NCBI GenBank assembly: GCA_902806595.1
Contig: CADCXC010000035.1
Location: forward strand, 1,984,001-2,048,000
DNA length: 64,000 nt
Origin: Pyrenopolyporus hunteri
Lineage: Eukaryota > Ascomycota > Sordariomycetes > Xylariales > Hypoxylaceae
Direction: 5' to 3'
Both the position numbers and the translations under genes were made by a program. Below the pieces are notes generated by a model. It saw only the letters and a program-made list of their open reading frames with translations. It did not search any database and was not told the origin of the DNA. This document shows positions 43,301-55,518 of this stretch, in pieces; positions within the stretch are counted from its first letter, which is position 1; every line of letters starts with the position of its first letter.

Positions 43301-45616
43301 GATAACGGACCAGGCTGTGGAGAATGGATGACACGCCCCGCCCCCAGCGAGGCCCCGTCGCCGCTTCATAAGGAGCAGAGGAAAAGCGCCTCGTGATGCA
43401 GGGCAGGGCTAGACAGGGCTGCAACGATCTGATCATATGCAAGGTTTGTTGATCGACCACATACCTGCATGCTATGCGGTCTTCTTCGTCGGTTAGGGGA
43501 GATTTGACGGGGGGATGAGGGACTTTCTCTCCCGCTTAATGCTCGCTCCCTACCTGGTGACTCTCTGGTTGCTGGTTGACCGTTAGTATTGAGTCAATTT
43601 TTGAAATGAGGTTGGCTCAGGTAAGCTCGTGACGTGCCGGTAACTCGAAAACAACGTCCTGTTTGATTGAGACCCCTTAAACTGGATAGTTTCCGCGAAC
43701 TTGGTGCGGTAACATTTCTCGGGTTAAGGGGCTCTCGGAGAGCGAAGCCTGACTCGTTAAACTGCGACCGAACACCGAACGGCCAGTTCCGCTCTTACAG
43801 ATCCTCCTGATTGGTCCCCGACTCTGGATTTATTCTTCTCTCTTATTCCCCATTATTGTACGCATGTACATGTGTGCTCATATGGGAAACTCGATAGAAA
43901 CTCGACGACATCATAGGCGTAGGCGATCGCTCGATGGCGTGCGAGCTGCCCCAGCGACTCCAGCGGTCCAGCCGCCCAACCACCCCTTACCCAGACTCCT
44001 GGGTCTATAATGTTCGTTCTTCAACACCACCTTCCTGACTACGTGCTCCGTGCGGCACACAGGAGAGGCACGTACTATAGTATGTATTGTACATGTAGGT
44101 AATCCGTAGACTTGCCCTATATGGTATAATCGTCCCGCATCAAGTTTGATTCGGTCGACATAAATAAAAACCGGAGCCGACACGGCATTTTCAAATTCGT
44201 ACTGTCGCCGTGGTCCGTAATAGGAAAACTGGTTGTGTTGCCCTAGGGGCGATCATTTCTTATGCTCCCCACTTTTCAACTCTGGCCAATCATGTTCAAC
44301 TAACATTCCCTTTTCTAGAATAGAGCTAAAAAGTCTACTTGGGTACCTCCCTGACAGCCTGAGCAGCCAAGGTATCCGTTTGTCAGCTCGTCATATCAGT
44401 TCCCAATCAGTTAGTAAATTCGATCTAGCCAAGAAATCACTTTGAATTTCTCATTCCAAGTCGTTATTACCAAAACCGGAGCACCAATTCTGCGTTTTCA
44501 GGTCCTGTGAATGATTACTACGCATCACCACGCATATTCCGTGCCACCATATCAAATTAACTCAGCTAACCTAACTCAGCTAACCACGCGGTGAGATCAT
44601 TACTACCCAGCGAAAAGATGACTGCTTCTCGTTATAGAATCGCGTTCGTAAAACAACTCGCAGTAGGCGATACGGTAGAGGGGCAGAACCCTGGAAGCTG
44701 GCTGAGCATATAAAATTCGAGTGCGTTTAGGCAACCCTTCGCCTGTGGAGTACCCTTTTTGGAATGCAATTTACAAATTATGTAGGTACCTATATAGAAC
44801 AGAATTCCCATAGAAGGATTCTCCGGATCTACTAATCCTCTCTTTTGGGAACAAGCTAAGAGCCGGAGTCTCACAGGGCGATCCCCCAAGGAATTGACTT
44901 GGGTTCGCTTACCACTTATCACCTATACTAGGTAGTAAGTTGTCCGCTCAATCGGGTTAACGTCTTATCTGTTTGTTCCGTCCTATTCCATGTGGGAGGG
45001 AGAAGAAAAGAAAGAGTCGGCACAACTCAAAACTCACATCCAATGTGAAACGACAGTGCCGATGAAGCTGGAATGTCGTCATCATGATGTGGCGCACAAA
45101 AATTACATTGGATCACGACAATTCTCCAGCTGCCATTAGCCCTCCTGTCTTAGCAGAACCGCAGGAGCTACGAGGCGTAGCAGTAAGCTATCGACATATA
45201 GACCCAGGTTCGGTTAAGCACTCATCTACAGGTAGGTACCTAATGTAAGTCCAAGTGAAAAAAAGGGCCAAGGATCATCTTTCGTCCCTATAAAAGCATC
45301 GCGGTTCATAACCTTGGAAAATGCATTACACAAGGAGATTTATGGGTCCGATCATAATTAACTTGGGTTATACATAGAGTATAGACGCACGCCAAGTTCG
45401 AATTAGATTCGGGACCTGAGCTGACAGATCAGAAAGGCACAGGCGACTTTAATATTGCGCAGGAGAATTATATAGCATGGACGTGACAAGTCATACATAC
45501 GTCTATAGTATATGAAGGGAGTAGGAAAAAGAAAAGGGGTAAAGTAAGAGGAGAAGAGAAAAAAGACACATAAATACCTCACAATCGCACATATCTCGAG
45601 TACCTACCGGCTTTTT

Positions 45617-45646
45617 AAAAAAAATAAAATAAAAAATAAAAAAAAA
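45617..45646. repeat. A-rich low-complexity block
   Basis: Runs of A broken by single T bases (AAAATAAAATAAAAAATAAA type). Confidence 0.85.
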
Positions 45647-46097
45647 GAGAAGGAAAAATCAACTAGCCAACCGCTCCCTTACGTGCACGATGGTCCTGTG
45701 ATAACTGGGAGCTAGGTCGCTTCGCTAAGGCAACTCGGAGTTAGCAGGGCGATACCTGTGCAAAAGGTTGAGAAGGTTGATAGGCGACCAGGCGGGACCC
45801 TGAAGAAGCTCGATACATGTACCGTACCTACTTGCATTAGTGACGGAGGTGTTGCATTCCGTTATGTACCTCTGAGGTGAGTTTGTGCAGACCGGAGTTG
45901 AGCAAGGAAGCGACGCATTTGCCCCGATTTTTGCGATAAAACCAAAGGGACAGGGGTTATGAGGACCAGGGTTTATGCTGGGGCTTGCACAACTTTACAT
46001 ACGTAGTATCTGGCATAAGTCCGATCAGGTTTACTAATAACGTTGGTCCGGTTCACGTTGTACGCTTACTGAGCCACTCACTATGGCCGGTGACATC

Positions 46098-46114
46098 TTT
46101 TTTTTTTTTTTTTT
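46098..46114. repeat. Poly(T) run, 17 bases
   Basis: An uninterrupted T run followed by CT-rich sequence. No gene adjoins it. Confidence 0.9.
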
Positions 46115-47285
46115 CTTCTCCCCTTCTTCCTTTTCCTTACCTATGCTCGCGACTTTGAGACTCCGATCGCCATGTAGACCAATGTACCTCCATGTCACTC
46201 CGTACCCGTACCCGTACCCTATGGATGTACCTAACATGGTACCCTGTAACCGATGGAGGAGTGGCATCGTAACAACATAACCTCGCCCAAGCGGGCATTA
46301 CGAAGCCACCAGCACCAAGTACCAGCACAAGCAGCATAGCACAGCACATAACTTACATATATACCTACATATGTACTTCAACTCCCCGCGAGTGTTGAGC
46401 TGAACATGAATATAAGAAACCGGTACCTTCAGCCCGATCTTGAACTTGTGCTACCATATATCCCACCATAACATCGTCCTATCGACACATTAAACTTGAA
46501 GGATTAAGATCAGAGCTTTGTGGTACTTATACACGGCCTCGGTCCTTTGTCCACATCCATAGCATCAGCACCCATCACCCACCGTCAGCACATATAGACT
46601 CGAACACAAAGACGTCTATAAATTTTGAGCACCACGATCTCGGTCGCCATAGGCAAACTTCGCGGGGAGAGGGCAGTCTACACATCATCCTGACACAAGG
46701 ACATAAAGGACATAAGGATACAAGGCATATCACCATTCCCACTTAGGGAGCAACATATAAGCAACGTTTAGCAACAATACCGAACGGGTTCCGGGTTCCA
46801 TCGAAGACCTTGAGCTACCAAAATCGACCAGTCAGCAACAAGGTACAGGTAGCTAACCCGCTTAGCCCGCACTCTCGGACATAAAGCCTAGCCGATTTAA
46901 AGGCCATCCCTGGTCGATTTTTAACAGAGACCGCTGGATTCCCTAAATAAAGTTACGGATCTAAACGGCAACATCACATAATCGTCACGCTCTTAAAAAG
47001 CTCGGTTCGCTCTGCAAGCATTATTAATCCCAGTTGAGAGTCACACATTTTATCTAGCAAGAATTTCTCGAATACTCTTAACTCCTCTCTTACTCATTCT
47101 TGCTCTCTCTCCTCCCTCTTCTCATTGTTGGATCGATCTATTTTCTGGCATTGAATTATATAATTGGCCACTTGCAGCTTTCCGCACAACAGGAACTCCA
47201 ATCCACTTATACACACACTTTATAGACGTTACCTCTTACCTCTGGTACCACATAAGTGCCGTCCCTGTTAGCAGCAACCCCTAAA

Positions 47286-48487
47286 ATGGATAGCGGGATG
47301 CCAACGCCTCCTGTGGAGGACAATATCAAAGTTTCGACAACCTCGAAAAGGGGTTCGACGTTCAGTACCAAGGTAGTTAAGCCGGTTCATCGAGGTCCGA
47401 AGCGAACAACCAGCCATCCTTCCCATTCCCCCACGCATGATCACCCGCCGCCTCTATCTCCACATGGCATTGACAACAGGCATAAACGGGTCTGGAAGGC
47501 GTGCGAGAGGTGTAGAATGAAGAAGACTAAGGTTAGTAACAAGATCTACTTGGCATTGCCCTGTCATCACTAACACCACTACGCAGTGTGACGGAGAGTT
47601 CCCGTGTAAGAGATGTAAGGACGATGGTTTGGTATGCACAGCGGGCACACGAAAGAAGACTGAATATAAGCAATTGCCTAGAGGGTATGACAACTAACCT
47701 CAATCAAGTATCACCAAATAGCTAACTGGATGCAAGATACGCCGAAGTTCTGGAAAACACTCAATTCGCCCTAATTGCTACCGTCCACAAGCTATATGCC
47801 ATGGTCAGGAATGGGCAGTCGTGGGACCTAGGAGAGCCGGAACTTAACGACAGGGGTCAACCGGTCATTCACAACATCGCAACGAAGCTCGGGTGCATAC
47901 GACCTAATGCTGACGCCGACCTCCCACCTCACTCGGTCTTCCCTGAAGACGAAGCGGGTTTAGCAAAGCTGGCAGCGGAGTTAGATGTCCAGCAAAGAGA
48001 GAGGGAAAGGGAAACGCATGCGACGGAGCACCGATCGGAAACGGAGTCGAATTGCACGAGGACGGACCGTGCGAGCTCTTCAGAGCTCGACCACTCGGAT
48101 TTCGAGCAGGACTACAGGCAGGCGATACTCGGCCAGAACTTGCAAACCATGTCGCCGCAGAGCTTCGCAGGTTACGACATAGATATGAAGACCATGCCAT
48201 CCGACCTAGACTCGTCCAGGAGTCTCTTCGCCGTCCAATCGCCCTCTGCTCCCACGCCGTTCCCGTCGTGGAACATGAGCAGGCCCAGTTCTATGGACTT
48301 GTCATCGCAATTCATGCAAGGAATAGATATGGACATGGCCGAGATAATGCTAAATCAAGGGCTGGTCGAGTCGGAATTCGGCACGATCAAGCCTCATATG
48401 ATACAATGTGCGAACCCGGAAGTCATGCTAGGTGTCGGGGATCCGATGATCTATTCCGGGTATAACTTGGAATCATTACGATCGTGA
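47286..48487 (+). CDS. Zn2Cys6 transcription factor
   Basis: Three exons (47286-47531, 47587-47684, 47737-48487) give 364 residues. The binuclear zinc cluster is KACERCRMKKTKCDGEFPCKRCKDDG ending in LVC, six cysteines in the C-X2-C-X6-C-X5-C-X2-C-X6-C spacing, at about residues 76-102. The first intron falls exactly before the third cysteine. A Pro/His/Ser-rich N-terminus precedes it, and after it comes a conserved-looking block KQLPRGYAEVLENTQFALIATVHKLY then GEPELNDRGQPVIHNIATKLG. The C-terminal 170 residues are acidic, Met/Ser-rich and disordered and would serve as an activation domain. There is no fungal-specific middle homology domain, so it is smaller than most of its class. Targets are unknown; no cluster surrounds it. 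Confidence 0.88.
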
Positions 48488-51400
48488 CGAGATCTGGGAC
48501 GTATTCGGGTTCTTTCGCCTCGGAGCAATGGGAGGTCTGGAACTTCTCTTCAACACACACGTACATAATTGCACGGCGTTCATGGGATTGGCTGGATAGG
48601 GGAGCATGCGCGCAACCCAGCTCCGCAAGAAAGGGGCTGGGGGAACGAGCGCTCAGATTCCAAGCTATAGACAAATCCGGGCGGCCAGAGAGCCATCTCA
48701 ACAGCTCTCGACCGCCGCTGTATTACCAATTGCGGTAGAGGGAAATGCATCTGCGGCGTTGGTGGGTTATTTCCAGCGTTATGTCCATAACTCACAGCTT
48801 CATGCCCCTCCTTGATGTTACATACCGAGGGGCGTTCCTTGTGTGTCCGCTCGGGTCGCGGCGGGCAACGAGTAATAACAATGGGACCATATTTACGATT
48901 TTTGCCTGACATTGAAATTTACATTGTGATATTGTGCCCTACTATCGAGCCATTCATTTTTGGTCGAATGTCCATTACCCGAAATGGGAATCCCACGATC
49001 AATCCTCCTTACGAGACGGGGCGATAAGGGCCCGACTAACAGTAATTCCGGGGGTGTACCGTACCTACCTACATGCTTTACCTACCCACTTCTTGCTCGT
49101 CGTATTTTGCTCTTCAGTTTCTGTATTGAGGTTAATGGCTTGTTTTGTTTGTCCGCGGTATGTCTATGTGTAGGTAGGTAGGTATGTATGCGTAGATATG
49201 CAAGCAGGGGTTGGCTGCTTGGCCTGGCCGCTGCGTTCCCCGCGTATCAAACATGATGAACCATCGCTTTGAACTATCTGGGGATGAACAAAAAGGACAA
49301 GAGTCAACTAACTGACCGAACTAACTAAACTAACTACGCTAACAGCTTGTCAACGCGACCGAATGCGAACCCCATTGCCCTCAAGGCCTCGGCGTGAAAC
49401 AAAAGCCGTTCCCGTCTCACTCGCTAAGGTTGCCCTGTCCAGGAAAATTCCCCTGACTACCTTCAATCCCAGATCCTAATAAGGATATGTAGTAAGTTGA
49501 TGAGTCTACGTAAGCCGTGTACAGAAAAAGTAACAACAGCCATCCTTAACGCTCCCAAGTATCCCGGGTAGAAAACAAGTTATACATACATACCTACATA
49601 CCTACATACATACTCTACGATAAACCATGGGTACGGATGCAGCAGGGTAGTTGGGCTATCAGCGAACCCCCCATGTATGTATTGTACTTTAAGGTAACGA
49701 TTTGAAAGACGAATGCCCTTTTGGACTCCGCCACGATGCCGCAAAATTACCCTATACGACAGCCACGCGCTCCCAACGGGCATACTGGCGGTCAATGATT
49801 GACGTCGTACTCGTTTCCTCATACTGTACCGCACTCCTCTATGGGCCTCTTCTCTGCCTCTTTCTTGTTTCTCCCTCCTTTCTCCTGGAGCAATTTTTTG
49901 CGCTGCCGTTGGGCGCACACGGCCTCCGCGTATCCTCCGATTCATTTATGCACAGCCCAAGTTTCTATCAGATTTCCCTTTCCTTGCCCGCGGCAGAGCT
50001 CGCCTTATGTGCCGTATTGGGGGCCATCCCCCGAACAGGTAAGGGGAAGCCGCCCACGGGGCAAGCCAAAGAAAACTGTGGTACCGTCGTAGTGGTAGCA
50101 CATAGGTAATTCGTCATCAGCCAATATGTATCCTGGCCTGATCCTATTATTTTGGCCGGGGAGAGCTATATACCGCGTACATACACCACTCCTCTCCCCT
50201 TCTCCCTCGTCCCTCGTCCCTAACGAGATTGGGAAGCACATTGGCTCCCCACGTGGACACATATCATGCAGGTCATTATTGCAAGTCGGTCAGGCACGGA
50301 CGCCGATGCGAGAGAAAGGACTAAACGCTCCGGCGCATGAATACCTGGGCTGTTTTGGGGAGGGGTGTTTTGCCCTCTTTTGTGGCTCTTCTCAGTTCGG
50401 GTTCGGGGTCCGAAAACGAGCGGGATTGAGAAATACCCCGATCCCGGTAGACCATCTTCTTTCTTTTTTTTTCTTTTGCTTGGACGATTTCATAAAGTTC
50501 CCGCATTCGAATAAGCCCAGAATATTCCATTCTTAGGTCTTATTTTACACGCGGCGCCAAGTAGCCCAGCCATGACTAGTAAGGAGCGTGCCTGGCTCTG
50601 GGCTGAAGCGTCTCGCAACCAATGAAGATAATTCGCGATGAAACGGGGGGCACGCACAATTGCGCTGGGGAGCGACAGGCACGGGCTTATCAGAAGGGTA
50701 TGTGTTCGGCATGAAACTGAAAAGAGTTGTATGTAGTAATCTCGGGCGGGTAAGGGCTATTCTCGGACCCGAAGATCACATTCACGTTTAATCAATGCCC
50801 GAGAAAAATACATACCATAGAAGGATATAACCCGACGATCTAAATGATGTAGAGGAGGTTGGCATACATAAAAAAGAACCACACACCTATTCCACGATCC
50901 CTTTACGATCTAAGACATATCTCGATATACGTAGACCCGTAGACCTATAGACTTATACTATACTATATGTTAAGTGCCTTATAACTATACCTAATAGAAA
51001 CTTCATTCGGTCACGAACACGTGCAGAACTACCGTTACAGAATGGTACGTTACCATGTATTCAGCAAATTGAATCTCGTACGTAGGGAATTCGCAGGCTC
51101 GCTCCTCTCGCTTCCCCGTTTCATGCGCGAGGGTTTTACTGCCCGCGCAGCGCTTACGGCACCTATCAGCCCCTTGCGTCGATCGGCCATGTAATGTACT
51201 CTATATTAACATAATCGCTCGGTCCGCCGCCAATCATCAAACACCAACTACCTACCTTAGCACACATACACACATTCTGCGCTGGATGTGATAGTACGTG
51301 CCACATACGGCGCCGTATAAATGCTGTGAAGCTAAATCGCAGGCTATGTATCGTCAATATCAAAGCGCCACGCCAAAAAAAGTCCTGATCATGACAAATT

Positions 51401-54400
51401 CTGGTGTCATCCTAGCACAGCCATAAAGTAGTACTCCCCCCTTTGATATACTCTTGGCCCAACTACGTACCCAAGCAGGGCCAAGTTGCCCAGCTGCCCA
51501 GCTACCTAGCTACCTAGCTAGATCTTTATGTCTCGGTTGATGATTCATCATCAGCTGCTCTCAGACTTGAAGCTAGGGCACGGATTTACCTGGGCACTCC
51601 ACCGTGCGGAGCCGATGCGGACTCGCCTGATTTGGTATAAGGCCATTTCATCAAAGCAGTGGCGCATACGGAGTTTATTCCGCCACGTCTTCGATATGCG
51701 CTCTTACGCCCTTGAGTTGGGAGTGGAGAGGTCCCAGCTACAATACTACGCAATATCTTGAGAGGGGTGAGAGAGAATACTACTGCCTGAGCTACCCGTT
51801 AGTTGGTAAAGGTATGTAAGGAATCTAAGAGGAGGGAAAGCCTATAGAAGGTAGGGAACAATGGCGTATGACTCTTCGGTAAGCAAAGTCGATAGCGGGA
51901 AGCAGACCTGACTAAACTCGGGTTAACGTGCGCGGCCAAATTGGGAATTGGAGATTCCCAAAACGAAATATCTTAGCTTCTGTGGCCTTAGGTAAGAGAG
52001 ACTAATTGCTTATTATACGCCCTCAACGGCGCAGCTTCGAGGAGTCATGTTAATAATGATGAATAATTGCCCAAAGAACTTAGGGGCTGGAATAGCTTTT
52101 GCGAATAGTTGATTCCCATTGCACCTTACTAGCTACTAAGCCTTAGTAGAGTCCCTCCATATTCCAGTCTCCATACCTTACCTTACCCTACCTATACCTC
52201 CTGACCTACATTTATAATCCACAGCACGCATACATCGTGCAGGGTAACATCACCGCCCATCGCGGCCCTCACCCAATTTGTCTGTCGAAACCAAAGAAGA
52301 AAAAAAACACCAACACAACCTACGAATGTTTGCTAACCTCAAATCCCAACTTCCAATCCCAATCACCAATTCCCAACCCTCAACCCCCAATCCCCAACTC
52401 CTTAGCTCCGACTTCTCCATACCTACACATCCCATCACTCCATTCCATGTCACGCAAGGGTCCCTCCTTCGTCTGCGTCCATACACAACTACATACACAC
52501 ATACTTCCCCGCGTACACCAGGGTACTTACCAGCAACCTTAAGCTACATATCTGCCTCCCACCTACATCCCACATGCCTACATTACCTATATACCTACCT
52601 CTCCGTAACTCCGGCTCTCCATACCCGCCTTAACACTCCTATGTACCCAGGTATGTATATGTAATCGACGCTCACACACACCCGGCATAATATCACAGGG
52701 GCCCTTGTAACACCCGATAACTCCACTAACATCGAACGAAGAGAGGCCCCCAACTTAGCTTGGTCCCAACCGCTCGGCACCCCCCCTACTCTATCGTATA
52801 TACCTACCTTGGCATAACCCAAACGCGTACCCAAACCAGCTAACTACCTACCTAATAACTGCCTGTTCCGCCATTCCACGCCTAAGTACCTACCTACCTA
52901 GGTACCTAAATATCTATCTACTAGGTACTTACTCATACACCCAGCGCCGCGGACTGTGACGCCGCGGCGTTTATTGTTGGATCGAGGACGGCATAAATAG
53001 ATGCACGTACATACATACATACATAAATACCGTACCTAGGTAGGTACCTAGATATGCACTACCCACATAGGTAGCTTCATTAGCGATCGGGGGTCGGATT
53101 TTAACACCCCTGAGCTCCTCTGTCCAGCGCATAAAAGCCGAAAGGCGTGCGGCGCGCGGGGATAGGTAACGGGTATATTTCAGTGGATAGTTAGGCGACT
53201 ATAACACGATCCACGGCGAATTTCTAGCATGTAAGTATATGTATGTGTATATGTATGTAATATGGGTATATACCTAGGTAGGTAGGTAGGTAAGTAGGCA
53301 TATTGTGTCATATATGCGCTCGTTATATTCCGCTACTCACCTTCATACCTAGGTACCTACCCTATATACGACTCCGGCGTATAGGTGGGTGGATAGATGG
53401 TAGAATTAGGAACGTATGTACTGCACTTACTCGCCGCGTACATGTATGTATATACCACATGTTGGCGACTTACTTATCTCCATATATAGGTACACACACA
53501 GCCATGTAGCAGTAGCTTACAAGCTACGACTCCTGTAGCAGAACAGGTAAGTACCTACCTACCTACCCACCTAAGCAAGTAAGAAAAATACTCTCCACAT
53601 GGCTTGACAAATCCACGATCCTTAGCATATCTAAAGCCCCTAGCGTAACGTCGGCCCCTACACAGGTACGCAGAGCTAAGTAAGTACCAGACTCGAGGCG
53701 ATGGGTCCCGGTAAGCCCTATCTCCGGGTGCTAGGCGTGAGATTTTAGGGGAGTGCTAACATGACATGTAGTAGCGAAGAAGGAGCCCCCCGTCAGCCTC
53801 TTGGCAGGGCTGGCGTTCGTCGATCGGGCATTATGTATGCTAAACCCCGGATGACATACAGAAAGGCATATGGACGGGCTTGGGGATGATTTGTCTCCGC
53901 GTGTAAACGTAGGTATCTAGGTATCTACCTATCTATCTAGGTATACACAGGCCGTAGGCGTTAGGCAATAGTACCTAACTAGTAGCGTGTCGACGGGGGA
54001 ACGAACGATGTCGTGAGAATAGACTTAGCAGGTCGATGGTATAAGCTATCTGGAGTATGTACCTAGGTAGGCTATTCCAGAGAAAGAATAATAAGAAAAA
54101 GACCCGGCGGACTGGGCGTAACCCCGGAATGGGGCCGATAATCAGCATTGGCTGGGTACTTTCGGAACCGGGAGAGGGTGACTACCCAGGTGTCTAAGCC
54201 GAGATGCTATACGTCTGGGATACGGCGATCAGCTAACAGTCCACGCAAGTCCAAGGAGATCGTGCGTGTGCGAGTGACTCATCGCCGAGGTTGTTATCGA
54301 GTTACAGTACAGGTGGATACGTACTTTAAGATATATTTGGATGATATTATAGGTCTTATCGACGACTGATTTCGTAGTGTTATGAATAGACGGGCCGGAT

Positions 54401-55518
54401 ACCTAATCTATGGGGCTTTAGCGATAGGCGTTACTATAGAGTCTAGTACTGGTGTTTATTCCGGAAGGGTACATACCGTAAATAGCGGAAATGTCGATAT
54501 TCTGCGAAAGAAAAGCCATCCTCTAGACTTCAAGGTGGACACGGATATCTTAGGTAGCTACGGACTGGGTTCTATTAGAACGAGCATAAACTTGGAACTC
54601 TAGAACTGAGGAGGCAACGCGTAGAATAGCTTGTATATTTGAGTAGTTTGGCACACTATTTTCCACTTTTAGCTATCCTGATACTTACTCGGACAACGGC
54701 ATAACCTGCTGTGATTGTCGTTTTAGACTAGATGGGTTGACTCGATCTTCTGCGTGAAGCTCTAAACGCCCATGCTCCCTCAATTCAATAGCACGAGGCC
54801 TCCATAGAACTCGCCTCTATCAGACGAGGACGGAGGTCATGTTTAATTTCGATCACTAGCATGTGACGGCCCACCTACCTACCTCCCTAAGCACCTTGGT
54901 ACGCGACTAATATTAAGAGACAACGATACGTGGGCATTGCCCTGATTTTAAATTTTGCGCAAGGTAGAAATCTCGGAGATCTCATGTCTCGGGCATACGG
55001 GATCTGGTTATCCGCAATTGAGACAGACCATTTGAAGAGTAACGAATGTGGTCGAACGTTCTCTATCGTCTCGCGATGTAAGCGCCTGCTGCGGTGACGG
55101 CGGTGAGGTATTTATGTCTTGGGCTGTGGCAGCTCGTTACGGCCCTGTTTTAGGCGTAGATTTAATGTCGTGCTTGTTTGACGCAAAACCGTGGTGCAGA
55201 CTGCGTCGCTTCTACGCCATAGACCGAGATCTCTGGATCACTATTTCGAGAAGTTGGCTGAAAGTGAGGCTCGCGATATGACGGGGTTGTACGGGTTTGA
55301 CTGCGCATGTTTTGCCAATTAATTGATCAAAAACCTCGTCGCTTCCGTGTAGTTGATCGTTCGGCAATATATTCCTAGAGGGTCCCTAGTGATAGATTTA
55401 TACCGAGCAGAATCCCGTAGAGGATGGTATCCATATCGTTACCTACCTAGGGTAGTCAAGTCGCTCGTTAGCCTCAGACGTATTTGTTCATATAATCACT
55501 TCGCTCCTTTTACTCAAG
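48488..55518. other. 7-kb region without a supported gene
   Basis: No convincing coding frame exists on either strand. The most striking content is microsatellite: ACCT/AGGT tracts at 49060-49088, 49169-49190, 49585-49612 and densely from 52860 to 53945. There is also an imperfect C-rich stretch at 52345-52405 built on CCAATTCCCAA units. Frames at 54148-54603 and 55048-55281 have no family resemblance and begin without an ATG or end abruptly. Confidence 0.5.
52860..53945. repeat. Cluster of palindromic (ACCT)n/(AGGT)n and (ATAC)n microsatellites
   Basis: At least six tracts in 1.1 kb, for example around 52888-52912 (TACCTACCTACCTAGGTACC), 53007-53027 (ACATACATACATAC), 53270-53298 (CTAGGTAGGTAGGTAGG), 53346-53362, 53548-53570 and 53915-53943. 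Many switch strand sense at a central CCTAGG, giving near-perfect palindromes. Confidence 0.85.

Larger units (their letters stand above)
40365..47285. other. 6.9-kb region without a supported gene
   Basis: I read all frames and found only scattered frames of fewer than 100 codons with no family resemblance and no splice-linked continuation. Composition is AT-rich in patches. ACCT/AGGT tracts occur at about 40883-40920 and 43003-43020, an A-rich block at 45617-45646, and a 17-base T run at 46098-46114. The part from about 46400 to 47285 probably holds the promoter and leader of the zinc-cluster gene. A non-coding RNA or a decayed element could be hidden here but nothing shows it. Confidence 0.5.

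Noticed and set aside
54148..54603. Two adjacent 73-codon frames that might be exons of one gene
   Set aside because: No ATG for the first, no splice signals that join them in frame, and no recognisable domain.
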